Source: CAYMWF01 sp964394085 [NCBI: uncultured Gemmatimonadota bacterium] (lineage in GTDB: Bacteria > GCA-2686955 > CAYMWF01). Taken from it: a DNA stretch of 64,000 nt. The notes beneath the pieces are model-generated. The model had not been told where the DNA came from and did no database searches. It saw nothing but the letters and a program-made list of their open reading frames with translations. Location: contig CAYMWF010000011.1 in assembly GCA_964394085.1 (NCBI GenBank), positions 27,926 through 91,925 of the forward strand, written 5' to 3'. Of this stretch, positions 8,010 through 16,873 are shown one piece after another; the first letter of the stretch is position 1; each line of letters begins with the position of its first letter. The position numbers and the translations under genes were made by a program.

Positions 8010-8933
8010 ATGAAGTATATATTCGGACCGGTTTCTTCACGCAGGCTGGGGCGCTCTCTCGGTGTGGACCTGGTTCCGCACAAGACATGCCCTTATGACT
8101 GCATATACTGCCAGGTGGGGAGAACTACCAACAAAACACTTCAGCGGGAGGAATTCGTCCCTCTCGACGATGTCGTATCCGAGCTCGAGGAATCCCTCAA
8201 GCAGATCGAGAATCCGCCCGATTTTATCACGTTGAGCGGGTCGGGGGAGCCTACCCTGTACTCGAGAACCGGCGAGCTGATCGAGCGGATCAAAGATTCG
8301 ACCGACATTCCGGTCGCGGTGATCACCGGCGGTTCGACCCTGCACTTTCCCGAAGTCCGAAAATCTTTAATGAACGCCGACCTCGTCGTGCCCTCTCTCG
8401 ACGCCGGAGACCAGGAGATGTTCGAGAAGGTGAACCGCCCCAGCGACGGACTTACTTTCGATACGATGCTCGAAGGACTTATCCGCTTTCGCAGGGAATT
8501 CCGCGGTCCGATCTGGCTGGAAGTGTTCATTCTCGAAGGGATTTCGACGGAGCTGACGGAAGCGGGCAAACTCGCCGCCGCCGCCGACCGGGTCAAGCCG
8601 GACCGGATCCAGCTCAACACCGTGGTCCGTCCCGCCGCCGAAGTATACGCCTCGGAAGTACCCAGGGAGAAGCTGGCGGAAATCGCCGGGATATTCATCC
8701 CCGATGCGGAGATAATCGCAGGCTACAAAAGGACGCCGGAGCTTTCCGACGAACGGGCGAACAGGGAGACGATCCTGGAGATGCTCAAGCGGCGTCCCTG
8801 CACACTGGAGGATATCGCCTCCGGCCTCGAGCTCGACCCGAACCTGGTGGCGAAGCATCTCAACGAGCTGGCTGAAAGCGGGTTCGTAACGCTGACCATC
8901 AAGGGCAAGCACCTTTTCTATTGCGCTGAGTGA
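8010..8933 (+). CDS. Radical SAM protein with C-terminal winged helix (COG0731-type Fe-S oxidoreductase)
   Basis: 307 residues. The cluster motif CPYDCIYC (Cys27, Cys31, Cys34) lies in an N-terminus MKYIFGPVSSRRLGRSLGVD typical of this uncharacterised radical SAM group. TLSGSGEPTL provides the SAM-binding glycine strand. The last 70 or so residues (ETILEMLKRRPCTLEDIAS and following) form a winged-helix-like module. The chosen ATG follows ACGGGGAAAAGA, so the in-frame extension upstream to 7770 is rejected. The enzyme should cleave S-adenosylmethionine with a [4Fe-4S] cluster. Its substrate is unknown, and the C-terminal helix-turn-helix may bind nucleic acid or a partner. Confidence 0.8.
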   Translation: MKYIFGPVSSRRLGRSLGVDLVPHKTCPYDCIYCQVGRTTNKTLQREEFVPLDDVVSELEESLKQIENPPDFITLSGSGEPTLYSRTGELIERIKDSTDIPVAVITGGSTLHFPEVRKSLMNADLVVPSLDAGDQEMFEKVNRPSDGLTFDTMLEGLIRFRREFRGPIWLEVFILEGISTELTEAGKLAAAADRVKPDRIQLNTVVRPAAEVYASEVPREKLAEIAGIFIPDAEIIAGYKRTPELSDERANRETILEMLKRRPCTLEDIASGLELDPNLVAKHLNELAESGFVTLTIKGKHLFYCAE

Positions 8934-9076
8934 CAGATCGCCGCTGCTCAGCGGCCGATCCGCGCAAAAACCACACCTGAAAACCGAAAATGCTTTGAGA
9001 AATACGGAGCTTGATGTAAATTTATAGTTTCGAGTTTTTCTCGCTGCTTCGCAGGCGAGGCACCAAGGAGTTCAAG

Positions 9077-10414
9077 ATGCCGGATAAAGAATACAACGGC
9101 GGGGTTCCCTCCGCCCTGTTAAAAAAATTCAGGAAAAACTTCGTATCGAATCCCGCGCTGAAAATCGCGCTGAACGCGGTGACAAGGGGCAACCTCCAGG
9201 AGATTGCCATCAACCGGGAAGTGTTGAACAGGGCCGATTTCTCTTTTTCGAACGAAATCGAGACCGGGAACGTAACGGACCAGAAACAGAGCGGGACCTG
9301 CTGGCTTTTCGCCGATCTGAACTGGCTCCGCACTTTCACCCAGGAGAAATTCAAGATCAAGAGCATCGAGTTCTCCGAAAATCACCTCCTCTTCTGGGAC
9401 AAGCTCGAAAAAGCCAACTTTTTCTACGAGCAGATCATCAAGTACATAGATGAAGAGCCGGACAGCAGAAAGAACCTTTTCCTTCTGAAAAGCCCGGTCT
9501 CCGACGGCGGCGGATGGCACATGACCGTGAACCTGATCAAAAAATACGGTCTCGTTCCCAAGAACGTGATGCCCGACACCACCAACCGGGAAAACACCCG
9601 GTTCATGAACCAGGTGCTGTTCTACAAGCTGCGCGAAGGCGCCGCCACCCTCCGCAAGATGTATCGCGCCGGAAAATCGGAAGCCCAGCTCAGAAACCGC
9701 AAAATGAAGCTGCTCGAAGATATCCACCGCATCCTGGGCATTACTCTCGGCATGCCGCCCGAGCGCTTCGACTGGAGCTACAAGGATAAGGACGATAAAT
9801 TCCACCGGGAGCTGGGTATCACGCCGCAGGAGTTCGCCGAAAAGTATATCGATGTGAACTTCGACGATATCTACTGCCTGATCAACGCCCCATCCGGGAA
9901 GATGCCGTATAACAAGACATACAAGGTCGAATTTTTCGACAACATAGTCGGCAGCGACGACTACAGGTGGCTCAATGTTCCGATCTCGACGCTGAAACGG
10001 TACGCCGTGAAGATGCTCAAGGAGGGGAAAGCAGTACTCTTCGGATGCGACGTCGTTCAGAACTGCCACGCCAAGGAAGGTCTCCTGTACGACGACCTGT
10101 TCGATTATGAGCTCGTTTTCGACACCAGGATGAAAATGAGCAAAGGAACCCGCCTCGATTTCGGACAGACCGTCGTCACGCATGCCATGGTTTTCACCGG
10201 CGTCGACCTGGTGAACGGCAAACCTGTCAAGTGGAAAGTAGAGAACAGCTGGGGAGACAAATACGGAAAAAAGGGATACTTCATCATGTCGGACGAGTGG
10301 TTCGACGAGCATGTATTCGATGTCGCCGTTCCGAAGAAATATCTCTCGCCGAAACTGCTGGAACTCTTCGAGCAGGACCCGGTAATCCTGCCGCCCTGGT
10401 CGCCGATGGCGTAG
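9077..10414 (+). CDS. pepC: Peptidase C1-like aminopeptidase C / bleomycin hydrolase family
   Basis: 445 residues, the normal family length. The papain-type triad is visible: Cys75 in QKQSGTCWLFA, His369 in VVTHAMVFTGV and Asn390 in KVENSWGDKYG. The N-terminus lacks a signal peptide, so the enzyme is cytosolic, where members form hexamers that trim peptides from their N-termini. Translation starts at the ATG after CCAAGGAGTTCAAG. The gene ends 10 bases from the convergent S51-type peptidase gene, so two peptidases lie side by side. The last residues (PPWSPMA) do not match the usual family terminus exactly, but the catalytic core is intact. Confidence 0.9.
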   Translation: MPDKEYNGGVPSALLKKFRKNFVSNPALKIALNAVTRGNLQEIAINREVLNRADFSFSNEIETGNVTDQKQSGTCWLFADLNWLRTFTQEKFKIKSIEFSENHLLFWDKLEKANFFYEQIIKYIDEEPDSRKNLFLLKSPVSDGGGWHMTVNLIKKYGLVPKNVMPDTTNRENTRFMNQVLFYKLREGAATLRKMYRAGKSEAQLRNRKMKLLEDIHRILGITLGMPPERFDWSYKDKDDKFHRELGITPQEFAEKYIDVNFDDIYCLINAPSGKMPYNKTYKVEFFDNIVGSDDYRWLNVPISTLKRYAVKMLKEGKAVLFGCDVVQNCHAKEGLLYDDLFDYELVFDTRMKMSKGTRLDFGQTVVTHAMVFTGVDLVNGKPVKWKVENSWGDKYGKKGYFIMSDEWFDEHVFDVAVPKKYLSPKLLELFEQDPVILPPWSPMA

Positions 10415-10424
10415 AACCCGGTTT

Positions 10425-11363
10425 TCAGTGAGAAGCCAGGATCTCACCTATGTGGTGATATCCCGTGTGGTTCTGCGACCAGTAGTCGCGAACCGGCTCA
10501 CCGGGCCGGAGAATGAAAGATTCGCAGTAGTTGCAGTCTTCCGACTGTATCCTGACCAGAAGATCGCCGCCGGAGAAAGCCCAGTTCCGCCCGTCCGGGT
10601 ATATGTGCTGGATGAGCATCCCCTGCCGTGTCTTTATGTGGAACCAGTCGCCAGGGTCGTCCCACGAATTATCGGTGATGAAATGCAGGACCTGCCAGAT
10701 GTTGCCTGAGGGAAGTCGCCCCTGGCTGACGGCGATGCCCGAGTCGTTGGGCAATCCGAAGACGAGGCAGTGCCCGAACCTGCGCGCGGCGTCGTGCAGC
10801 ACGCCCTCCCTGCCGTGCTCGAAGTGGGAAGTCGCGATGATATTGCGGCACATCCCGTATCCCTGGACCGGAGACACGCCCTGGCCGAGGGAGCTGCACA
10901 TGTATTCGCACAGTTGATCCACCCCCGCTGAAAATCCCACGGTCAGCAGGCCGCGTTCCAGCCGCTCGTGCAGAAGCCGCCCGAAGAGGCTCCCGTCTCC
11001 ATGGTGGATAGCGCCGAGCTCGTTATAGCGGCGGAACCCGGTGTAGGGGTTGCCTCCGCCCAGGATCACCACCTCGGCCGTCTGAAGCGTATGAATCAGC
11101 CTGTCAACATCCTCTCGACGCAGATTGCTGTTCCAGAAGAACGGGAAAGCGTTCAGCCCGTAGTGATGGAAAAAGTTGAAGTACCACTCGAAATTCCGCC
11201 AGCTGAATTCCTGCCTTCGGTATTCATCCCAGCCGTCCTCTCCCTCCGACATCGGAAGGAACAGGATCTCTCGGTTACCCGAGAGCGCCCTCTGGACGAT
11301 CCAGTCGTTATGAATGTAGTTGCATCGCGAATGGGAACTGTATACCAGCGTAGTAGGGTTCAC
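10425..11363 (-). CDS. Peptidase S51-like protein (cyanophycinase/dipeptidase E fold)
   Basis: 312 residues. The class-I glutamine-amidotransferase-like fold of family S51 is suggested by EVVILGGGNPYTGFRRYN and the nucleophile elbow VGFSAGVDQL (Ser145 from this start), which replaces the Cys of amidotransferases. S51 enzymes hydrolyse peptide bonds next to Asp, as in cyanophycinase and PepE. The GTG at 11363 is preceded by AGAAGG nine bases upstream, which favours it over the TTG at 11390. Its 5' side faces the 51-bp repeat array. The nearby esterase/ATP-grasp pair makes a role in an unusual peptide or amide product thinkable, but no direct link is shown. Confidence 0.7.
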   Translation of the reverse strand: MNPTTLVYSSHSRCNYIHNDWIVQRALSGNREILFLPMSEGEDGWDEYRRQEFSWRNFEWYFNFFHHYGLNAFPFFWNSNLRREDVDRLIHTLQTAEVVILGGGNPYTGFRRYNELGAIHHGDGSLFGRLLHERLERGLLTVGFSAGVDQLCEYMCSSLGQGVSPVQGYGMCRNIIATSHFEHGREGVLHDAARRFGHCLVFGLPNDSGIAVSQGRLPSGNIWQVLHFITDNSWDDPGDWFHIKTRQGMLIQHIYPDGRNWAFSGGDLLVRIQSEDCNYCESFILRPGEPVRDYWSQNHTGYHHIGEILASH

Positions 11364-11400
11364 GGCACAATACCTTCTGAAAGAGACCAAGTCTGTTCGC

Positions 11401-11604
11401 CGATAAGCTGCGAACGCGAAGCAGTCGCCGGCTTGATTCGACTCTCTTCACCGATAAGCAGCGAACGCGAAGCGGTCGCCGGCTTGATTCGACTCTCTTC
11501 ACCGATAAGCTGCGAACGCGAAGCGGTCGCCGGCTTGATTCGGCTCTATTCGCGGATAAGCTGCGAACGCGAAGCGATCGCCAGCTTCATCCGCGACTAA
11601 TTAT
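11401..11604. repeat. Four tandem 51-bp repeats, each with a small hairpin
   Basis: Copies start at 11401, 11452, 11503 and 11554. The unit begins CGATAAGCTGCGAACGCGAA and continues with the GTCGCCGGCTTGATTCG core. Copies 1-3 differ at only a few bases. The fourth is more diverged. Each unit holds GCGAACGC-GAA-GCGGTCGC, able to fold as a stem with one mismatch. The lack of spacers between copies excludes a CRISPR array. Confidence 0.85.
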
Positions 11605-11775
11605 ATTACATCGAAACATAAAAATTCAAGCCGGGCTTGTTATGGGGAGCAGCGAGTTTCAGCGCTTCCCGTAACGAGGGGCAGCCGGGTGCGGGAACCA
11701 GCACCCAAGCCGGATGATGAGCGTCCTCCGCCGGGCGGAAAGACGTCCCGCACCGCCTCCTCTCGCATACTCCGG

Positions 11776-11862
11776 ACAAAAGGAGCGCCGACCCTTGACT
11801 CGAAACAAAAGGGGCTCCCGCCCTTGACTCGAAACAAAAGGGGCTCCCGCCCTTGACTCGAA
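11776..11862. repeat. Three tandem 29-bp repeats each containing TTGACT
   Basis: The unit starts ACAAAAGGGGCTCCCGCCCT and ends TGACTCGAA. It runs at 11776-11804, 11805-11833 and 11834-11862. Copies 2 and 3 are identical. The last TTGACT forms the -35 box of the putative promoter of the esterase gene. Confidence 0.85.
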
Positions 11863-11881
11863 ACGGCTCCGGATTTACACT
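11853..11881 (+). promoter_or_regulatory. Sigma70-like promoter for the esterase/ATP-grasp pair
   Basis: TTGACT (11853-11858), a 17-base spacer, then TACACT (11876-11881). It lies about 40 bases before the GTG start, and its -35 box belongs to the third 29-bp repeat. Confidence 0.45.
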
Positions 11882-11919
11882 GCCCCCGCATTGCGGAATA
11901 CACCGGAGTAATTTGAAAC

Positions 11920-13203
11920 GTGAGAAAAATATTCGAAAGGCTCAGGGCGGAAGGCGCCGACTACTTCGAGAAGATCGCGGGTTCCGAAAAGACGCCGATC
12001 GTCAGAGACAGGGAGCTGCTCTTCCTGTACCACGAGCGGGAACGTCTCGTGAACCAGGTCAAGCTCAACCACAATATCTCCAGCCTTGATAACCCCGTAT
12101 ACTTCGAAAAGTTCGGAAGCGGGGGACCGTTCGCCCTCCACATGGTTCTTCCATCGAAAGCGCGGATGGAATACTCGCTGGAGGTGGATTACGAAACCGG
12201 TGAAACGGAATACCGGAACGACCCCGGTAATCCCGTGCAATCATTCTGCCCCTTCGGCTCGAAAAGCGTCGCGTGCACCGAAAGCTATAAAACGCCGGCC
12301 TGGGCGATCCGTCGAAACGGTGTTCCCCGGGGGAAGCTGGAAGAACATGTCCTGGAGAGCGAAGCCCTGGGCGGACCGAGGGAAATCCGGATACACATAC
12401 CCGCCGTTCCGGCGCCTGCGAAGGGTTATCCCGTTCTGATAATCCATGACGGAACCGATTTCATCAATTACGGCGATATGCTCACTGTGCTCGACAATCT
12501 CGTGTACCAGGGCGAGATGGAACCTTTCCTGGCGGTGTTGACGAAACCCGAAAACCGTAATCTCGAGTATACATGCATGCCTGAACACACGTTTCACCTC
12601 GCCGAGGAGCTGCTGCCGTGGGTGCGCGACCGCTATCCCGCAACATCCAAAAGAGAGAAAACAGGCCTCATGGGCTCGTCGCTGGGGGCTATATCGTCGC
12701 TCCATACCGCGTATACTTACCCCAGTCTGTTCAAGCCGCTCCTGATCCAGTCGGGATCGCTGCGGTTTCATGAAACGAAAGGAACGGCACCCGCCTTCGA
12801 GCCGGTGGATGAATTCGACCGGATCATGCTTTTTCTCGAAGGAAAGTTTTTTCCCCGCGGGTTTCCACGGAAGATGCGGATATTCCAGTCGTGCGGAACC
12901 TTCGAGCCGCTTCTGTCGTTCAACAGGCGTTTTTACGAAGAGCTGAAGAAACTCCATCAGGATGTGGTATACAGTGAAAACCATGACGGTCATAACTGGA
13001 TTTCCTGGCGTGACCAGCTCGGCGCGGGTTTTTCATTCCTGTTTCCACCGGATGGCCGGTCCGCCGCCCGGCCGGTCATCAAACGTATTCTCGGCTCCCT
13101 GGGCTCCCGGCAGTCGACCGAGGACGAGGGGATGAAACTCCAGGCCGGCCGGGACCACAGGCGGAAAACCGGGCGGACGAAAAATGTGGAGGAATCGTTA
13201 TGA
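11920..13203 (+). CDS. Enterochelin-esterase-like alpha/beta hydrolase (Fes/IroE family)
   Basis: 427 residues. The middle part carries the serine-hydrolase elbow GLMGSSLGAISSLHTA (Ser254 of GSSLG) and a late His in NHDGHNWISWRDQL (His358). Between them, strands such as KGYPVLIIHDGTDFINYGDM match the COG2382 esterase group. The first 130 or so residues resemble the N-terminal CBM-like sandwich of Fes proteins. No signal peptide is seen, so the protein is probably cytosolic. The start is GTG, with GGAG eleven bases upstream. Its stop overlaps the start of the ATP-grasp gene (ATGA at 13200-13203), which indicates translational coupling and a joint task. The substrate is unknown, and a siderophore role is not supported by neighbours. 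Confidence 0.75.
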   Translation: MRKIFERLRAEGADYFEKIAGSEKTPIVRDRELLFLYHERERLVNQVKLNHNISSLDNPVYFEKFGSGGPFALHMVLPSKARMEYSLEVDYETGETEYRNDPGNPVQSFCPFGSKSVACTESYKTPAWAIRRNGVPRGKLEEHVLESEALGGPREIRIHIPAVPAPAKGYPVLIIHDGTDFINYGDMLTVLDNLVYQGEMEPFLAVLTKPENRNLEYTCMPEHTFHLAEELLPWVRDRYPATSKREKTGLMGSSLGAISSLHTAYTYPSLFKPLLIQSGSLRFHETKGTAPAFEPVDEFDRIMLFLEGKFFPRGFPRKMRIFQSCGTFEPLLSFNRRFYEELKKLHQDVVYSENHDGHNWISWRDQLGAGFSFLFPPDGRSAARPVIKRILGSLGSRQSTEDEGMKLQAGRDHRRKTGRTKNVEESL

Positions 13204-14633
13204 GCAGTCCGATTATCAAGAACATCGCACTGATGGCTTCTCACGACTGGACCCTCCGCGCGGCTATGGCGGAATTTCTCGCTTTTATCGATCCCGTCAT
13301 CCGCTGGCAGGGGAAGGAATACAAGATCGAGCTGACGAGAGCGATCGCGAAACCGCTCCTCGCGGGCACGGATCCGACCGGCGGGGCCGACCTGATCCTC
13401 GACCGAACCACCCACTGGAACGGATATTACAAGTCATGGGCGCACCAGGCGATGAACTCCCTCGCGAGGATGGTCAATCATACGTATACATTCGCCGTCT
13501 ACGACAAACATTCGACTTACGACCTGATGGCCCGGGCCATCCATCCCGGGGACCGGTTTCCGAGAACGGTGCTGCTGCCCCAGTTCCAGCCGTGGTCGGG
13601 AGACCAGAAGAAACAGGCGCTCTGGGAATACGAACAGAGGCTGATTATCGACAACACGGAGTTAGGCTTCGATAAAACGAGGAAAAAGACCGACTGGGAG
13701 GTGGTCCGGCAGAAGCTCGGCGAGATGAAGAGGTTCGAACGTCGATCCGAGCAGGTCAGGGAAGATTTCTACTACAGCGGCGAATACCTGAAGGAAGTGG
13801 TCGAAGAAACCTTCGAAAACAGCTTCCCCCTCTACCTGAAAAAGGCTTACGGCGGCGGCGGCTCCCAGGTCTACAAGATCAACAGCCTGGACGAGCTCTA
13901 CGATAAATACGACGGCACGGGGGACCAGACGTTCCATCTCCAGGAGGGGATAGAACCTTACGAAATCTTCTATCGCGCCATGGGCATAGGGCCGGTGGTG
14001 ATCCCGATGAAGTTCCAGCCCGACCATCCGCATCATCAGCATTACGGACCCGAAAAACTCGTCCTGGACAAAGACATCTTCCACCGCCTGCAGAGCTACG
14101 TGCTCTTCATCAACTCATACCACCGCTGGACATACAATTCCTTCGAATGCCTGCTGAAAGACGGAAGCCTGCACCCGATCGATTTCGCAAATGCATGCCC
14201 CGACAGCCAGTTGATCTCGCTCCACGTGCATTTCCCGACCGTAGTCTGCGCCCTGATGAAATGGCTCTCGTTCTGCGTGGTGACTGAAAAGGACATGAAG
14301 ATTAACCTCGACATGAGCGACTACCTATCGGTCCTCAACGAACCGGATGTTTCACAGCAGGAGAAATTCGACTTCTGTCGCAGGAAGTCGCATGAATATT
14401 TCGAAACCGACAAATTCAACGATTTCTGCGGAGAAAACTTTTCGGACCTGGAAGAACGGATGATCGATTTCTACGACTATAAATTCGATGAGATCATCAG
14501 GTTCGCGGTGGAGTTCAGCGACTTTCCCGAGGAAGAGCACGGCAGATTCTACGATCACTACAAGGGTTATATGGAAGGGATCTGGCGTCCCAACGCCAGG
14601 CAATTCCTGGAGCCCGTGATACTCGCCGATTAG
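13200..14633 (+). CDS. ATP-grasp-like ligase domain protein
   Basis: 477 residues with no close family I can name. An ATP-grasp core is suggested by the glycine-rich nucleotide loop PLYLKKAYGGGGSQVYKI (about residues 215-232), a following acidic segment FHLQEGIEPYEIF, and a metal-site-like PIDFANACPDSQ. ATP-grasp enzymes join a carboxylate to an amine or thiol through an acyl phosphate. The N-terminus NIALMASHDWTLRAAMAEFL resembles a Rossmann-like pre-grasp domain. It starts within the stop codon of the esterase gene, so ligation and hydrolysis of the same bond type may be paired. It ends 36 bases before the convergent YfhO-like gene. Confidence 0.6.
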   Translation: MSSPIIKNIALMASHDWTLRAAMAEFLAFIDPVIRWQGKEYKIELTRAIAKPLLAGTDPTGGADLILDRTTHWNGYYKSWAHQAMNSLARMVNHTYTFAVYDKHSTYDLMARAIHPGDRFPRTVLLPQFQPWSGDQKKQALWEYEQRLIIDNTELGFDKTRKKTDWEVVRQKLGEMKRFERRSEQVREDFYYSGEYLKEVVEETFENSFPLYLKKAYGGGGSQVYKINSLDELYDKYDGTGDQTFHLQEGIEPYEIFYRAMGIGPVVIPMKFQPDHPHHQHYGPEKLVLDKDIFHRLQSYVLFINSYHRWTYNSFECLLKDGSLHPIDFANACPDSQLISLHVHFPTVVCALMKWLSFCVVTEKDMKINLDMSDYLSVLNEPDVSQQEKFDFCRRKSHEYFETDKFNDFCGENFSDLEERMIDFYDYKFDEIIRFAVEFSDFPEEEHGRFYDHYKGYMEGIWRPNARQFLEPVILAD

Positions 14634-14647
14634 CGGAAATGTTCCCC

Positions 14648-14671
14648 GATACCGGCCCGGTTCCGGGTATC
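14648..14671. terminator. Possible bidirectional hairpin between convergent genes
   Basis: GATACCGG and CCGGGTATC pair with one bulge around a short loop. The hairpin overlaps the 3' end of the YfhO-like gene and has no clear U-tract, so the call is weak. Confidence 0.3.
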
Positions 14672-16505
14672 AGGACAGGGAGGGGCGATCGAGTTCCGGC
14701 TGCTTCCTCCTGAAAAAGCAGAAAATACAGGCGAGAAGCGAAACAACCGAGACAGCCGCTCCGATTAGAACCGATGCAGGCAGGTAGTAGAAGATGATCC
14801 TTGATTTCCCGGGGGACACTTCGGTTGAAATAAGCCCTTCGTAACTTTCAACCTCACCCTGCCCGATTCCCTCGACTTTCCATCCCGAAAAATAATTCTG
14901 GTTGAGGCATAACCTGTCTTCCCGGGCGGTATCGATTTCAACCTCGATCCTGTTCGGCGAAAAGAACGCTATTTCAGCCGTGCCGTCGCCGGATACGAGA
15001 TAAGCTTCGCCGCGGTATCCGGGATCGGTAAAGGCTCTGGCGGCGATCCGATCTTCACATCCGACGAAAAACTGGTCGAAACTCGCGAGATTCCCGGCGT
15101 TCCTGTAAAAGGGAAGAATAGCATCGCGTTCGACGCTTTCCTGGCGGAACGGCGCTTCGATCATTTCTGATTTCGGGTCGTTCTGCAGGGCCCTCCACAA
15201 CCCCGACCTGCTGACCGTCATTATATCGATTGCCGAATAAGTCAGCGGCAGAACAAGCAGGATGTATCCGATCGCTTTCGCGGGCCCGGAACCGAGGTTT
15301 TTAATAATATCCTGACATTTTGAAACCAGGAACCCGCTGCTGAGAGCCGCCGCGAAAAGAACCAGGTGGAAATACCGGACGGGATCCTTGATGCTCTTCA
15401 GAAGAGGGAGACCGTGTAGCAGGGCGAAGAGATTCAGGGGTTTGAAGGGCCACGATTCGGGGGTCGACAGCGCCGGGGTCGAACCGAAGGCGAGGATCAG
15501 AAGAAATAATCCGATGACGAGGAATTTCCAGAGCCGGCGGAAACAGACCACGGCACCGGTAAAAGCGAGCAGAATCGGAATCCAGCCGGTATAAAGGCAG
15601 AAATACTGCCAGTCGCCTACGTGCACGAGACAATCCCTGTCGAGCAGACACTGAAACAGCTTGGATACCGAATCGTAATATCGGTTGATATCGAGAGGCA
15701 CCTCCCTCGAAAAGCCGGCTACATACATGAATTCGTACATGGGGAGAAGCTTTATGGCGGCGACCGCGCCGCTGATCCCTCCCAAAACGAGAAAAAGGAC
15801 GACCGGTTTGACCTTTTTTGTGGAGATGGCTGTGAGGAGGCTGTATGGAGCCAGGAACATGAAGCAGTGGAGTGCGGTGTACAGTCCGTCAGAAGTGATT
15901 AAAAAAGCCAGCAGGAGACCCGCGGGAACGATATGCCGCCGGCTGTCCAAGGATCGGAAGAAGAAGTAGAAGACCCAGGGAATCCAGTACATCTGAATGA
16001 AGTTGTAGGAACCGAATATGAAACAGTAAGGGATGAAGTTCGAAAGAAAATAAACGAGCGGAGGGTAGATGGAGCCGAGAGTGCTCAGACCCATCCGCCG
16101 GGCGAGCAGGTAGAAACCCCACATCCCGATGATGCACAGCGATACCGCTTCCACTGTCGGGGCCCTTGTTTCTCCGAAGATTAATGTTAATAGAAATGTC
16201 GGATGCAGAAAGGACGAGAGGGGGTGACCCAGAGCCGGAAGCCCTCCCTTCGCGTAAGGATTCCACAGTGGGAACTGGTGAAAATGCAGGATAGTCTTCC
16301 GCTGAACGGCGTCTATCAGGGCCCAGAAATCCCAGTCGAACCCGCCCCAGTTGTTGAATTGCCTGATGCATGGCCAGTAGAGCGTCAATGCCGCCGCGGA
16401 AAAGAGGGCCGGCGGCATCATCCTCGAAAACAAATTTCGGAAATATGATGGATCGGACAGGCTGTTGGGTTGGTTTCTTTTCATTGAATAATCTGAACGC
16501 ATCAC
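14670..16505 (-). CDS. YfhO-like multi-spanning membrane protein
   Basis: 611 residues with about a dozen hydrophobic segments, for example LFSAAALTLYWPCI, YVLSLCIIGMWGFYLLARRM-like stretches and FLVIGLFLLILAFGS. A periplasmic beta-rich tail follows (NQNYFSGWKVEGIG, then SPGKSRIIFYYLPASVLIG) and a last TM helix with a basic end RRKQPELDRPSLS. The motif order (HFPLWNPYAKGG-type loop, a late 'YFSGWKV' module, final TM) fits YfhO-family GT-C-like proteins involved in lipid-linked sugar transfer. The start is GTG 16505 or the adjacent ATG 16502. No binding site is clear. It stands alone on the minus strand. Confidence 0.7.
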   Translation of the reverse strand: MMRSDYSMKRNQPNSLSDPSYFRNLFSRMMPPALFSAAALTLYWPCIRQFNNWGGFDWDFWALIDAVQRKTILHFHQFPLWNPYAKGGLPALGHPLSSFLHPTFLLTLIFGETRAPTVEAVSLCIIGMWGFYLLARRMGLSTLGSIYPPLVYFLSNFIPYCFIFGSYNFIQMYWIPWVFYFFFRSLDSRRHIVPAGLLLAFLITSDGLYTALHCFMFLAPYSLLTAISTKKVKPVVLFLVLGGISGAVAAIKLLPMYEFMYVAGFSREVPLDINRYYDSVSKLFQCLLDRDCLVHVGDWQYFCLYTGWIPILLAFTGAVVCFRRLWKFLVIGLFLLILAFGSTPALSTPESWPFKPLNLFALLHGLPLLKSIKDPVRYFHLVLFAAALSSGFLVSKCQDIIKNLGSGPAKAIGYILLVLPLTYSAIDIMTVSRSGLWRALQNDPKSEMIEAPFRQESVERDAILPFYRNAGNLASFDQFFVGCEDRIAARAFTDPGYRGEAYLVSGDGTAEIAFFSPNRIEVEIDTAREDRLCLNQNYFSGWKVEGIGQGEVESYEGLISTEVSPGKSRIIFYYLPASVLIGAAVSVVSLLACIFCFFRRKQPELDRPSLS

Positions 16506-16873
16506 CGTCTGAAACTGCTGATGCAGCTTAACAAGTCGCCCCTGCCCGAGTCAATAAATGCAAGAAAAATGTTGCTCATGCCTGACTTTTGAACCCTGAT
16601 TGCATCATTTCGTGAGCCCTTCTGAAAAGACGATTACCGCACTTCAACTGTGTCACCGACTATACGGCTTCACGAAGTATCCCACCTGCCGCAGCCAGAG
16701 ATATCGGAATCATGGTTGACATATCGACACGGATCTGATATACTGGACAACAGTAACGCTCCGACTTAAACAAAGGAAAAACACTGAAAAATGACTGAGT
16801 TCGTTTCAAGTGCTCATCATATCTCTACCGTGCAGTGAATTTTCGGTCGGATATGGTATAAGGGAGGTTCGTC
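16506..16873. other. Intergenic region with promoter for the secreted propeller gene
   Basis: These 368 bases separate divergent genes. Apart from the promoter at 16716-16744 and the GGGAGGT ribosome site at about 16862, nothing is recognised. Confidence 0.6.
16716..16744 (+). promoter_or_regulatory. Strong sigma70-type promoter
   Basis: TTGACA (16716-16721), 17-base spacer, TATACT (16739-16744). This is the best consensus match in the window on the plus strand. It implies a leader of about 120 nt for the gene at 16874. Confidence 0.75.

Larger units (their letters stand above)
11364..11919. other. Repeat-filled intergenic region between divergent genes
   Basis: These 556 bases contain four 51-bp repeats (11401-11604), three 29-bp repeats (11776-11862) and a promoter-like pair for the + strand esterase gene. 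An open + frame over the 51-bp repeats encodes a 17-residue repeat only because 51 is divisible by 3. It has no start context and is not called a gene. Confidence 0.6.

Noticed and set aside
10968-11600. Open + frame with a 17-residue repeat (SPISCEREAVAGLIRLS type)
   Set aside because: It lies antisense to the S51-like gene and over the 51-bp repeats. The repeat is in frame only because 51 is a multiple of 3, and there is no start context.
11401-11604. CRISPR-like array
   Set aside because: The units follow each other without spacers and no cas gene is present.
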